A stretch of DNA of 64,000 nucleotides. Source: Desmonostoc muscorum LEGE 12446 (lineage in GTDB: Bacteria; Cyanobacteriota; Cyanobacteriia; Cyanobacteriales; Nostocaceae). Position 1 is the first letter of the stretch, and each line of letters starts with the position of its first letter. The stretch lies in assembly GCF_015207005.2 (NCBI RefSeq), contig NZ_JADEXS020000001.1:5355001-5419000 (forward strand), read 5' to 3'. A program made the position numbers and the translations under genes. The notes beneath the pieces were generated by a model. That model searched no databases, had not been told where the DNA came from, and worked only from the letters and a program-made list of their open reading frames with translations. Positions 46,150-55,293 of this stretch are shown here, in pieces.

Positions 46150-48786
46150 TCATTGCAGCACATATAGTTGATTGCTCAAGCTCTCAAGTTGACGAGATGG
46201 CAGGTTTTCTGCTTGTACTTGCACTATAGCTTGTTGATCTTCATGTTCCAAAACAATTCGAGCATAAATATTAGGTAGCAAGGCTTCCCACTGAATATCA
46301 GCCAAATTTCCCACCAGAGAAATTTCTAACCCTTCAGTAACATCTAAATCTTCTTCAACTAAAAGATTCATAGCTACACTAGACAAAAATAGTTCGGCAT
46401 CCTCAACAGGAATGTTACCAGTATTGATAAGTAAGGTAGTTTTTTCACTACTCGTATTAGTTGCTACCGCCTTCATCACTCGTTGCAATTCTAAACCGAT
46501 TAACTCTTCTGGTTGCGACCAATCTGGGAAAATAATTAAATTAATTTCTTTGAGGTTTAAAGACACAAGAGTAGCATCAATCAAAGCAGAACTTACAGTT
46601 TCCGCCATTTTTAACCACGAGAATTTTTTCGCCTGTGCCAAACCAGCAGCAATTAATGAGTTACGAATACCAGGTTTTTGCACATCGCAAAGTGCATTTG
46701 CGAGTTCATCTACATTACTATCATCTACATATATTGCCGCTTTTCCTGCCACTTCTGGAATTGAAGCATTCGGACAAGTGATAACTGGACAACCGCAAGC
46801 CATTGCTTCAATAACAGGCATACCAAAACCTTCGTATTTAGAAGGATAAACCAGTGCCACAGCACCAGAATAAGCTGTTGCTAACTCTTCATCACTGAGT
46901 TGCAGCATATGAACAATACTACCGGATGTGTAGGCTCTAAACTCAGGTGCTAATAAACCACCGCTTCCTGTACCAACAATATCAAATCCATAGCTATTAC
47001 TAAGTTGGGAAAGAGCTTGGAAGAATAAAATACTATTCTTATAGGCACTTCCAACACCTACCAAAATAAAGTATGGTTTTGTAATTCCATATTTGGATTT
47101 AAAAGCATTAATTTCTTCAAGCTGACATGGAGAAAAAGTACTTTTAACTCCGCAATGAGCAACAGTCACAGACTCTAAAGATATATCAGGAAAACAGTTT
47201 ACTAAGTCACGCGCCGTATGTTGAGAAATTGCGATATGGGCAGATGCATATTCGATACCATAATGTTTTTCTCGCCACATAGGATTATTCATATCCCATC
47301 CCATAACTTCTGGAATCATGTCATATGCCATGAATACAGAAGGCGTTGTAGTGGGGGTAGTATAGTAAGAAGATATAAACAAACTTGCACCTTCTTCATC
47401 ACACACTTGCTGTAGTATTTCCCTATCAGCAACAGTATCATTGTAGTTATAAGGTAGTAAATTACGATACTTAATACCAGGAATTTTGGGAGCGGTTCCA
47501 GCACGGTCAAGCACGACAATATGCTTTGCAAATCCATTGTTAACCCATTCTTCTAATAAAGATTTCCAAACACGGGCGATGCCTGTTTGGTAGAGTTGAA
47601 AGAATACAGCATCAACTATGATTTTAAAATTTGAGCTTTCAGGTTGTGAGAATTGGTTTAGTGTACCAGAGTCTATATCTGTAGAATTCTTGATTAATTG
47701 TATTTTTCTAGATCTGTTGACAGTGTGACAATCTAAAATTTTTGATTCTAATTGATTATTAATCCAATTTAATATTCTGTGAATTCGACATTCAAGTGTA
47801 TGTTTTTGATAACACAGTTCGTGTCCTTTTTCAGCAATATCTTCAGTTAATTCAGCATTGGAAATCAGATAATAGATATTAGTAAGTAAATCCTCTGGGT
47901 TGTTAGCGTCATAGTAAACAATATTTTCCCAATTTTGAAATAGAGCATTAGATTCTATACCCAAAACTTCATTTTGAAGCAACAAGCCACCACATGCCAT
48001 TATTTCAAATGGACGAGCTGTTAACGTCTGCGAATTTGATGGCAAGTTCAAAAGTATTTTATAAGAACTAAGTTCCTTGACATACTCTTGCAAAATCTCA
48101 AATTGTTGCTTTGAGTCATTGAGATTGCTAGAAAAAATATCTATATTTTTAGATTGGCCTAATACTTCTATCAGCTTTTGGCGTTGTTTATAACTATTTT
48201 CAGTAAAGTAACGGGGTGCATTACCTCTAAATAATGCACGGTTTAATCTTTCTGAAAATTTCTGATGACTTTTAAAGTATTCAGTATCAATAGCAAATGG
48301 TAGAAAAATTACAGGTAAAGATATACCTAGTTGCTTTTGTAAAAAGTCTACATCAGGTTCATGATGGCAAATTAAACCATCGACACAAGGAATTGTATTT
48401 GTAATTGCTTGGTGCATCTGGTACTCCCATGCAGGAGTGTTTTGTACAACTTCTGCTGAGTAACACTCTTGAAGTAGTGCTATTTTAATTGTTTGAGCTT
48501 GATGCCATCTTTCTTGCCATTTAATACTTTTATGTAGTGGTTGAGAATGCCAGTCAAAACCAAGCATTAATATAATGTCTGCTTGCGGATTCTTGAGATA
48601 TTCAAACAAGCCATCGTCATGTATTGGTTCTTCTCCTCCCCATGCTGCAATTGGTCTAAATACCTGATTAAGTAAACCTTCTCGCTCTAAAGTATTTATC
48701 CATCCTTGTGAAGCAGACCACCCATGAATTCCAGTTGCTTGTAAAACGACATCTATGCGTAGATTGTCATATCGATGATTATTCAT
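46150..48786 (-). CDS. Double glycosyltransferase (CgeB-like + GT4) with a shared C-terminal domain
   Basis: 878 aa, cytoplasmic. Residues about 8-350 resemble CgeB-type glycosyltransferases (DIILMLGFDWHSQPL, LINLPSNSQT-like segment NLPSNSQTLTARPFEIMACG). Residues about 385-720 form a GT4 domain with FILVGVGSAYKNSILFF and the EX7E motif in YPSKYEGFGMPVIEAMACG. Residues 748-878 (INLIIFPDWSQPEEL...) are unrecognised and homologous to the end of the neighbouring 983-aa protein. It is convergent with the ogtA-like gene and starts 79 bp after the next gene on the same strand, so it is probably the last gene of that operon. Confidence 0.9.
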   Translation of the reverse strand: MNNHRYDNLRIDVVLQATGIHGWSASQGWINTLEREGLLNQVFRPIAAWGGEEPIHDDGLFEYLKNPQADIILMLGFDWHSQPLHKSIKWQERWHQAQTIKIALLQECYSAEVVQNTPAWEYQMHQAITNTIPCVDGLICHHEPDVDFLQKQLGISLPVIFLPFAIDTEYFKSHQKFSERLNRALFRGNAPRYFTENSYKQRQKLIEVLGQSKNIDIFSSNLNDSKQQFEILQEYVKELSSYKILLNLPSNSQTLTARPFEIMACGGLLLQNEVLGIESNALFQNWENIVYYDANNPEDLLTNIYYLISNAELTEDIAEKGHELCYQKHTLECRIHRILNWINNQLESKILDCHTVNRSRKIQLIKNSTDIDSGTLNQFSQPESSNFKIIVDAVFFQLYQTGIARVWKSLLEEWVNNGFAKHIVVLDRAGTAPKIPGIKYRNLLPYNYNDTVADREILQQVCDEEGASLFISSYYTTPTTTPSVFMAYDMIPEVMGWDMNNPMWREKHYGIEYASAHIAISQHTARDLVNCFPDISLESVTVAHCGVKSTFSPCQLEEINAFKSKYGITKPYFILVGVGSAYKNSILFFQALSQLSNSYGFDIVGTGSGGLLAPEFRAYTSGSIVHMLQLSDEELATAYSGAVALVYPSKYEGFGMPVIEAMACGCPVITCPNASIPEVAGKAAIYVDDSNVDELANALCDVQKPGIRNSLIAAGLAQAKKFSWLKMAETVSSALIDATLVSLNLKEINLIIFPDWSQPEELIGLELQRVMKAVATNTSSEKTTLLINTGNIPVEDAELFLSSVAMNLLVEEDLDVTEGLEISLVGNLADIQWEALLPNIYARIVLEHEDQQAIVQVQAENLPSRQLESLSNQLYVLQ

Positions 48787-48865
48787 AATTAATCTCTCGA
48801 TTAAACTTAATTACTCTTATATTGACTGGTAGTTTGAACAGCTAGTTAATCCTTTTAATTAATTT

Positions 48866-51817
48866 TTATTCAACTAGCAAAGGATTCAATTTCTCTAAAA
48901 TATAACTTTTTAAATCTTGAATATGTAATGAAAAAATACTATCGGCTCCTACTTGGGTTATTATTTTTTTGTCTTCGTTTGATAAAATGATCCGTGCATG
49001 TATTTTTTCTAAAATAACTTTCCATTGCTTTTCACTAAGATTACTTGTCAAAGAAATTACTGGCTCGTAGTTTGTAATATCTAAATCATATTGTTGAATT
49101 AAATTAAAAGTCACATCAGATATAATAAAGTTTGCGTCTTCATCATCAATACTGCTACTATCTATCAACAGACATAAATGAGAGCAATTATTATTAATAA
49201 TCGTTCTAATTATGTTAGTTAAATCTTCATAAAGTAATTCTTCGGTTTGCTGCCAGTTTGGGAAAATAATTAAGTTAATATCTTGAAAATTAAATTGTTC
49301 AGATGAGTCATCTTCATCGTTTTCAGAAACAGACGCAACAATCTGCTGCTTTTCAGTAGATAGTAAAAAAGAACAAAATAAATTTAGTAAAGGATTAGCT
49401 TCAGATGTTGTTAATAAAGAAGCAAGTGAAGCCATTACTTGAAGAGAGTTACTGCATTTTAGTCCCTCTCGAATTAGAGCAATAGCAGCACCTATGTCCT
49501 GATTATTTAGCATCTGCCTTGCCCTACTCAAAGCATCGAATGCATAATACTCTCTAGCTTTAGCAGATAAATCGGTAGCAGTTTTGTTAGGTAAGTAGAA
49601 TTGGGAAATCTCTATAGCCTTACGGGTATCAGCAATATTTGTGCCAGTTAGGTTCAATCTAGAGGACTCTGAGGCAGAATGTAAACGGAAACATGCTAAA
49701 ATTTGAGGCTCATACCAAATTGGGTAGTGTGCCGCGATTCGTTTCCACATCTCCCAATCAGCAGCAGAACCTGCTTCTGAACAAAATCCACCGAATTTTT
49801 CATAGGTACTGCGTCTGACTACAATAGCGGGAAATTGAACGCGTTGCATTGTAGCGATTAACTCTAGCCAGTTGAAAAGGATACCGGATGTCTCCCTTTC
49901 TAGTAGAGACAAAAATAGCCAGTTACTGTTTTTATCTATATAACTATGGCGGCAAAATGCTGCTCCAACGCTAGTTTCTTTTTCTAAACTTGCTTGTAAA
50001 CGATTATAAAACCCAGGCATGACTATATCATCTTGGTGTAATATGTGAACCCAATAACCACGCGCACGTTGGATACAAGCATTCCAATTACCAATTAAAC
50101 CTAGATTTTTAGGTTGTCGATAAAAATCAACCCTGCCTTTACCTACTCGCTGAATAATTTCTTCTACATCACCTTCAGTAGAACAATCATCAACAACCTC
50201 GATTTGCATTATCTCAGATGTTGGTGCTTGCTCTAAGACACTTTTTAGAGTCTGTTCTAAGTATTTTGTATTGTTATATGCAGGAATCATCACAGACCAG
50301 AACGGTCTATCAATATCTGTAACTAGTTTAGGGACAGCCGGATAATCAATAGGTTCAACAACTGAACTTGTAGCCGCAAAATTACTGTCAATTTGTATTA
50401 TTGAACTTGCTGTCTGAGCTACCTGTAACTGCCAGTTAAGTTGTTGTATTTGTTGATGTAGAGCTTGACTTAACTGTTTATAAAACTGTAATTCTGCAAA
50501 GGTTGCCTGACGAACGTTCGCTTGAGACTTTGAATGTTGTCTGTACTCTAGAATGGGGAATGGTACTCGTACAGCATTCCATCCTGTCTTTACAATTCGT
50601 AAGAAAAGATTATAGTCCTCAGGTAAATTTGCTTGCTCAATATAACCTCCAACTTCATAAAATGCTTGTCGCCTATACATTGAAGATCCATGTATAAAAT
50701 TACCTTTTGTTAATAATTCGTGTTTGGTAGCATCATTGAAATCTGGAAAGTTAATTACAAAAAAACTATCTCCTTTGATAGAGCCGCGCCGATTTTGTGG
50801 GTAAGAATCGTATACTACCTTAGCTCTAGAACCAAACAAGGCAAAGTCAGAGTAAGCTATGGCTACATCTGGAGATCGATCAAGCACAATTGAGGTTTTT
50901 TCAATAAAATCACTTCTATATCTGTTGTCAGCACCCAAAAAAGTAATATAATCTGATTTGGTTAGGCTTATAGCCTTGTTAAAGTGTTTTACTATGCCGA
51001 GATTTTCCTCATTTCTATTAACTTTAATTAAATGAGGATATTTACTACGATAAAATTCAGCTATTTCATATGTATTATCATCAGATGCGTCATCTGTAAT
51101 TAGAATTTCATCAGGCATTCTAGTCTGACGCAACACTGACTCTATTGCCTCAACTAGCAATGAGCCATAGTTATATGATGCAATAATAACACTGATGGTA
51201 GCCTTCTTAAATATAGTTTCATTAGTTACAGTGATCCGATTTAAACAATAAATATCCGTATCATTACCTTGATGACAAGATAAGCCTCCTACAAATCTTT
51301 TCTTAATTTCTTGAACTACTATTTGATTAAAATTTCCATAGGGATAAGCAAACCAATTAAATCCTTTTGGATCTATTTTTCTTAAACCCGGAGGAATTTC
51401 CAATTCAAATATGATATTTGATATATCTTGTTCTTTTGTTAAATCAGGATGAGACTTAGTGTGCCATTGTAACCTACCATTGCTTTCAACTAATACGTTT
51501 AAGTCTTCTAAGGTCACAAATTCCGCTAATGGTTCTGGCTGGTCAAAAGAATTATTTTTACCTATATAATCACTTGATATAAACAATTCAAAAGGATAGC
51601 CAAATTCATGGAGTATAGGTACTGCGTAATCTAAAACATTTTTGTAAATACCATCAAATGTGATTACAAATTGATTAGAATCTTTGGGGTTATACTTATC
51701 TAAGTAAATGACATTTCTAGATTTTAATTCGAGCATCTGTCTGTAAAAATTATCAACAGATACCCACCACATTGTCGGGCTATCTAAAAAAATCTTATGA
51801 TACATTAAAATAGTCAT
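48866..51817 (-). CDS. Deacetylase-like / GT2 / GT2 fusion with a shared C-terminal domain
   Basis: 983 aa. Residues 1-200 have the polysaccharide deacetylase (NodB) fold: ILMYHKI, WHTKSHPDL (metal His pair) and FAYPYGNF. The first motif, normally TFDDG, reads TFDGI at residues 53-57, so the metal-binding Asp is lost. Residues about 207-450 form a GT2 domain (VIIASYNYGSLLVEAIESVL, ITDDASDDNT). Residues about 505-770 form a second GT2 domain (MIPAYNNTKYLEQTLKSVL, VDDCST, HQDD). Residues 847-983 match the tail of the 878-aa protein. Its start overlaps the upstream methyltransferase stop by 4 bp. Confidence 0.92.
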   Translation of the reverse strand: MTILMYHKIFLDSPTMWWVSVDNFYRQMLELKSRNVIYLDKYNPKDSNQFVITFDGIYKNVLDYAVPILHEFGYPFELFISSDYIGKNNSFDQPEPLAEFVTLEDLNVLVESNGRLQWHTKSHPDLTKEQDISNIIFELEIPPGLRKIDPKGFNWFAYPYGNFNQIVVQEIKKRFVGGLSCHQGNDTDIYCLNRITVTNETIFKKATISVIIASYNYGSLLVEAIESVLRQTRMPDEILITDDASDDNTYEIAEFYRSKYPHLIKVNRNEENLGIVKHFNKAISLTKSDYITFLGADNRYRSDFIEKTSIVLDRSPDVAIAYSDFALFGSRAKVVYDSYPQNRRGSIKGDSFFVINFPDFNDATKHELLTKGNFIHGSSMYRRQAFYEVGGYIEQANLPEDYNLFLRIVKTGWNAVRVPFPILEYRQHSKSQANVRQATFAELQFYKQLSQALHQQIQQLNWQLQVAQTASSIIQIDSNFAATSSVVEPIDYPAVPKLVTDIDRPFWSVMIPAYNNTKYLEQTLKSVLEQAPTSEIMQIEVVDDCSTEGDVEEIIQRVGKGRVDFYRQPKNLGLIGNWNACIQRARGYWVHILHQDDIVMPGFYNRLQASLEKETSVGAAFCRHSYIDKNSNWLFLSLLERETSGILFNWLELIATMQRVQFPAIVVRRSTYEKFGGFCSEAGSAADWEMWKRIAAHYPIWYEPQILACFRLHSASESSRLNLTGTNIADTRKAIEISQFYLPNKTATDLSAKAREYYAFDALSRARQMLNNQDIGAAIALIREGLKCSNSLQVMASLASLLTTSEANPLLNLFCSFLLSTEKQQIVASVSENDEDDSSEQFNFQDINLIIFPNWQQTEELLYEDLTNIIRTIINNNCSHLCLLIDSSSIDDEDANFIISDVTFNLIQQYDLDITNYEPVISLTSNLSEKQWKVILEKIHARIILSNEDKKIITQVGADSIFSLHIQDLKSYILEKLNPLLVE

Positions 51818-52341
51818 TTTATGTAAATCTCCAATCTTTGAGTATATTCTCTATATCCAAACAGATAATAATCAAGCATTAGATAAGGAAAACGAGCTTT
51901 ATACCATTCATCAATATGGCAACATATAAGGATGCCATCATCTACGATTAGTTGATTGATCAGTAAATAAATTAGATTATACGAATTCCCAATGTATTGA
52001 GAGTACAAAACACCTGTTATAATTACTAATTCAAACTTTTGTTGAATTTGTTCAGGAATTTCAAATATAGAAGATTGAAGAAATTTCACCCTACTAGTTT
52101 CATGAGCTTTTGCTTGCCGTATGGCATTAGATGAAATATCGACTCCTAGTACATTTTCTCCAGGTAAATCTCGTGTAATAAACCCATGCCCACAACCTAT
52201 ATCAAGAACGTGCCTATAATTTTTGTTAGGAATTTCACTCAAAATTGTTTCTTTTCTTTTCTTGTCATCAGGCGTGATTTCATATTGCCAAGGATCATTC
52301 TGTTGATAAAATGCTTCTAAATCTTTTGGGGATTGCAACAT
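51814..52341 (-). CDS. SAM-dependent methyltransferase, NodS-like
   Basis: 175 aa, short class I methyltransferase with HVLDIGCGHGFITRDLPG (SAM loop), VLGVDISSNAI and FELVIITGVLYSQYI. It begins LEAFYQQNDPWQYE, like NodS-type enzymes that methylate sugars or oligosaccharides. The ATGA overlap with the 983-aa glycosyltransferase gene shows translational coupling, pointing to methylation of the same glycan. The acceptor is unknown. Confidence 0.88.
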   Translation of the reverse strand: MLQSPKDLEAFYQQNDPWQYEITPDDKKRKETILSEIPNKNYRHVLDIGCGHGFITRDLPGENVLGVDISSNAIRQAKAHETSRVKFLQSSIFEIPEQIQQKFELVIITGVLYSQYIGNSYNLIYLLINQLIVDDGILICCHIDEWYKARFPYLMLDYYLFGYREYTQRLEIYIK

Positions 52342-52374
52342 AGTTATGATTTTGTGCTTAATGAGTGTATTTGT

Positions 52375-52776
52375 CTAGCGATCGCCCTTCCCTTCTTGCT
52401 TCTTAATCTGCTCTAATACAGTTTTGTAATCTTCCCTTTCTGGGTGCAATTTGACTAGCTTCTCTAAAGGTTCCATCGCACCCTTAGCATCCTTCAGTTT
52501 CAACCGCAACAAAGACAGTTTTTCTAAAGCAAGTTGGTTTTCTGGTTCCCGTTGTAAAACCAACTCGTAGCCCTTCACCTGTTTTTGTAGTACAGACTCA
52601 GCAGAAGGAGACGCAATTGCTGACTTAGGACTTTGAATAGCCTGTTGGATTGCGGGAATAGCTGCAAAGACCGTAGAACCAACAAACGACACTAACGACA
52701 CTATCGTTACAATCCTTTGTCGCCGCTCAATCTGCTTTTTACGGGAAATTAGGTATTCTTCCCCTGAACCAGCCAT
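52375..52776 (-). CDS. Small membrane-anchored TPR-like protein
   Basis: 133 aa: a basic N-terminus (SRKKQIERRQR), one membrane segment (about residues 23-44, IVTIVSLVSFVGSTVFAAIPA), then a helical TPR-like part (about 68-130: YELVLQREPENQLALEKLSL, AMEPLEKLVKLHPEREDY). It could be a protein-binding anchor facing the periplasm or lumen. It lies 33 bp upstream of the methyltransferase gene on the same strand and may be co-transcribed. I do not know a named family. Confidence 0.8.
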   Translation of the reverse strand: MAGSGEEYLISRKKQIERRQRIVTIVSLVSFVGSTVFAAIPAIQQAIQSPKSAIASPSAESVLQKQVKGYELVLQREPENQLALEKLSLLRLKLKDAKGAMEPLEKLVKLHPEREDYKTVLEQIKKQEGKGDR

Positions 52777-53539
52777 GTCTCAATAGTTGCTGTGGTAAAT
52801 ACTTAGGTATCAGCAAGCCTCCCGTTATGAGGATACCCACCTGCTCAAGAGAAACTAACATATTGACTGGAAATTTTTCACACAAAATTCAAAACCTGGC
52901 TCGGAATATAAACGAGGTCTGTGCTAAGCCAATCCTAGACGGAGAATTTAATGAGGCGATCGCCCCCCTTCCAAGCAAAACCCTCTGCTGTACCTAAACA
53001 GCACAACCCAATACTTTTTATTCTCTGTCCTGAAGATTAAAACTATATGAAGATTTGCGATAAATTTGCTTAACTATAGATGTTTGCGATATTGTAAATA
53101 ACGTTTAAATAAATATAAAGGGTAGACATTCCTACTCGATTGCAAACTTCATAGTCAGTCAAAAACTTTCAAATTAGCCCGTGTTCCATCGTTTCTTCGA
53201 CAAGCACACCTATTTTTTGTGACTAAAAGAAATAAACTTTTACCAATCCTCCTCACTCAGGTGAGCAGTGCAACTTACCCTTTATCGACCTCATCCCTTA
53301 ACCCCTGCCCGATTTCTCCAAGCAGTTGAAGGAGTGCCTAGCACAATTAGAGTATTCTGGTGGTGATTACCGTACAAAAATGAATTTCCCAGTAATTGAG
53401 TAGAGTTTGTTATGGTATAGTTAGAAAGTTAAGACTAGCTTTACCAAATTACACCACTCTACGAGCCGGCAACAATTGCAGAATGGAAAGCAGTTTTAAT
53501 TAAGCATTTACCAAACAAAATCTGAATTCAATCGAGGTT
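52777..53539. other. 763-bp gene-free region
   Basis: No coding frame is supported. It separates the minus-strand TPR gene from the plus-strand DUF4327 gene. Base composition is less AT-rich than other spacers here, with ordered words such as CCTCCCGTTATGAGGATACC (about 52818-52837). A structured RNA (for example 6S-like) or a long leader is possible, but I could not match it to a known RNA family. Confidence 0.5.
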
Positions 53540-53758
53540 ATGACTCAGCAAGTAATTCACCCAATGGTGAAATTGCAGCGTAACGTGCAATCACTCATAG
53601 AATCGAACATTATCAAGCCAAGCGATAGTATCTGGAAAATCGCTTTGCTCTACGGCAATGAATGGCAGCACTGGAAACAAGAACTGCTAGACTTTGGCTT
53701 TAGTATGCAAGACCCAATTAGCGAATTGTTAGATGTAGAAGCTTGGGATGAAGAATAG
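53540..53758 (+). CDS. DUF4327 small protein
   Basis: 72 aa acidic protein with HPMVKLQRNVQSLIESNIIK and SDSIWKIALLYGNEWQHWKQ, ending LLDVEAWDEE. This matches my memory of DUF4327, a cyanobacteria-specific family of unknown function. Soluble, no signal. It follows a long gene-free region and converges on the kinase gene across a repeat array. Confidence 0.85.
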   Translation: MTQQVIHPMVKLQRNVQSLIESNIIKPSDSIWKIALLYGNEWQHWKQELLDFGFSMQDPISELLDVEAWDEE

Positions 53759-53880
53759 GGCATTGGGGACTAGGGACTGGGGACTGGGGATTAGGGACTA
53801 GGAAATAATTCTTTTAACTGCTAATACCCAATCCCCAATACCCAATCCCCAATACCCAGTCCCCAGTCCCCAGTCCCCCT
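53757..53880. repeat. Paired STRR array between convergent genes
   Basis: GGGGACT/AGGGACT units (53766-53802) are separated by AATAATTCTTTTAACTGCTA from CCCCAAT/CCCCAGT units (53825-53878). The tracts are complementary. The stop codon of the FHA kinase gene is at the edge of the array. Confidence 0.88.
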
Positions 53881-55159
53881 ATTGACAAGCAGCTAAGGCC
53901 TCCGCTAATTCCTTGGCAGTCTGATAGCGATCGCGTGGCAATGGTTCGGTAACGCGGTCAATAACATCTCTTAATTGGGAACTAATAGTAGGAACTTTTG
54001 CCACATCAAACCTGAAGTGTCGCCCCTGTTGGCGGTAATACTTGAAAGGGTTTTCGCCCGTGAGCAGAAAAATCAGCGTTGGCCCAATTGCATATAAATC
54101 AGATTGCGTCAAAGGTTGTCCTCGTTCTTGTTCGGGAGCGCAGTAACCTTCTGCCCCAATACGAGTACCAGGCAGTGTACCAATTTCCTTAACTGCACCA
54201 AAATCCAGCACCACTATGCGATTTTGAAAGCTTCGCACCATCAAGTTAGCGGGTTTTATATCGCGGTGGATCAGTGGAGGCTCTTGGCTATGAAGATAGT
54301 CTAGAATATCGCAGGTTTGGATCATCCAGGCGATCGCTTGGTTTGGCGTTACTGGACCAGTGGTAGAAATTCGTTTCTCTAAATCTTGTCCGTGGATTAG
54401 TTCCATTGCCAAGAATTTTTTTCCATCTTCCACAAAGAAATCGTAATACTTGGGAATTCCAGGATGCTTGAGAGATTTGAGAGTATACGCTTCCCGCTCA
54501 AATAATTCTTGAGCTTTGGCAATTCTCACCATATCAGCATTCATTTGCTTCAACACCAGTAGTTTTGGCATACCCGCAATCAAACCAGCCGCATCCCAAG
54601 CGAGATAGGTAGTACCCATCCCTCCTTGTCCTAGAGTTCGCAACACCTGATAATGGCGAATCTTCTGTTGCACTGACAGGGGTTGACCACAGTGGATGCA
54701 AAAGAGATTATTCGGGGAGTTACCTTCGTGGGTGCAAGTGTAGGATAAAATCCCAGGATTTTTTGCTGAGGAGACTGTTGGAGCTGCGTTTTCCAGCGTT
54801 TCTTGGATCTCTTGCCAAGGCAACCAAACCTCCGGTGGTTTTACCGCCTGGATTTGGAATTGCAGTATTGGACCTCCTTGTGCCAGTTGCAAAAGTGAAT
54901 TATCTGGTAACAGACTTTGGATCACCAGGACACCATTGAGGAAAGTTCCATTTGTGCCCTGACTAATTAGTTGCCAAGCACCGCCATTGCTGGCAGCATC
55001 CACTTGTCTAAGTTCTAGATGATACCGAGAAACCAAACTATCAGTTAAAACAACATGATTGTCTGCTGCTCGACCAATCCGAATTATGGAAGAGTTTTCA
55101 AAGCACCACTGATGGAGCGGCGTTTTCTGTTGCGGTTCTAACAGGGTCAGAGTAACCAC
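53879..55159 (-). CDS. FHA - zinc ribbon - Ser/Thr protein kinase
   Basis: 426 aa, cytoplasmic. The FHA domain (about 5-105) binds phosphothreonine: IRIGRAADNHVVLTD and VSRYHLEL. A zinc-ribbon-like pair (CTHEGNSPNNLFCIHCG, about 138-154) follows. The kinase domain (about 168-425) has LGQGGMGTTYLA, the ATP Lys in LVLKQM, HRDIKPANLMV and VLDFGAVKEIG, so it should be active. It is downstream of the PP2C gene on the same strand, separated by a repeat array; together they form a kinase-phosphatase pair with related zinc-ribbon modules. Confidence 0.93.
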   Translation of the reverse strand: MVTLTLLEPQQKTPLHQWCFENSSIIRIGRAADNHVVLTDSLVSRYHLELRQVDAASNGGAWQLISQGTNGTFLNGVLVIQSLLPDNSLLQLAQGGPILQFQIQAVKPPEVWLPWQEIQETLENAAPTVSSAKNPGILSYTCTHEGNSPNNLFCIHCGQPLSVQQKIRHYQVLRTLGQGGMGTTYLAWDAAGLIAGMPKLLVLKQMNADMVRIAKAQELFEREAYTLKSLKHPGIPKYYDFFVEDGKKFLAMELIHGQDLEKRISTTGPVTPNQAIAWMIQTCDILDYLHSQEPPLIHRDIKPANLMVRSFQNRIVVLDFGAVKEIGTLPGTRIGAEGYCAPEQERGQPLTQSDLYAIGPTLIFLLTGENPFKYYRQQGRHFRFDVAKVPTISSQLRDVIDRVTEPLPRDRYQTAKELAEALAACQ

Positions 55160-55177
55160 AATATAACCTGTAAGGTA

Positions 55178-55292
55178 AGGGGACTGGGGATTAGGGATTG
55201 GGGATTGGGTATTGGGTACTGGGGATTGGGTATAAAGAATTTTATCCTAGTTCTCAGTGCCCAGTCCCTAGTCCCCAGTCCCCAGTCCCTTC
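55178..55292. repeat. Paired STRR array between the PP2C and kinase genes
   Basis: GGGGATT/GGGTATT units (55183-55231) are separated by an AT-rich spacer (AAAGAATTTTATCCTAG) from CCCCAGT/CCCTAGT units (55260-55290). The tracts are complementary. It occupies the whole gap between two co-directional genes and so could attenuate read-through. Confidence 0.88.
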
Positions 55293-55293
55293 T

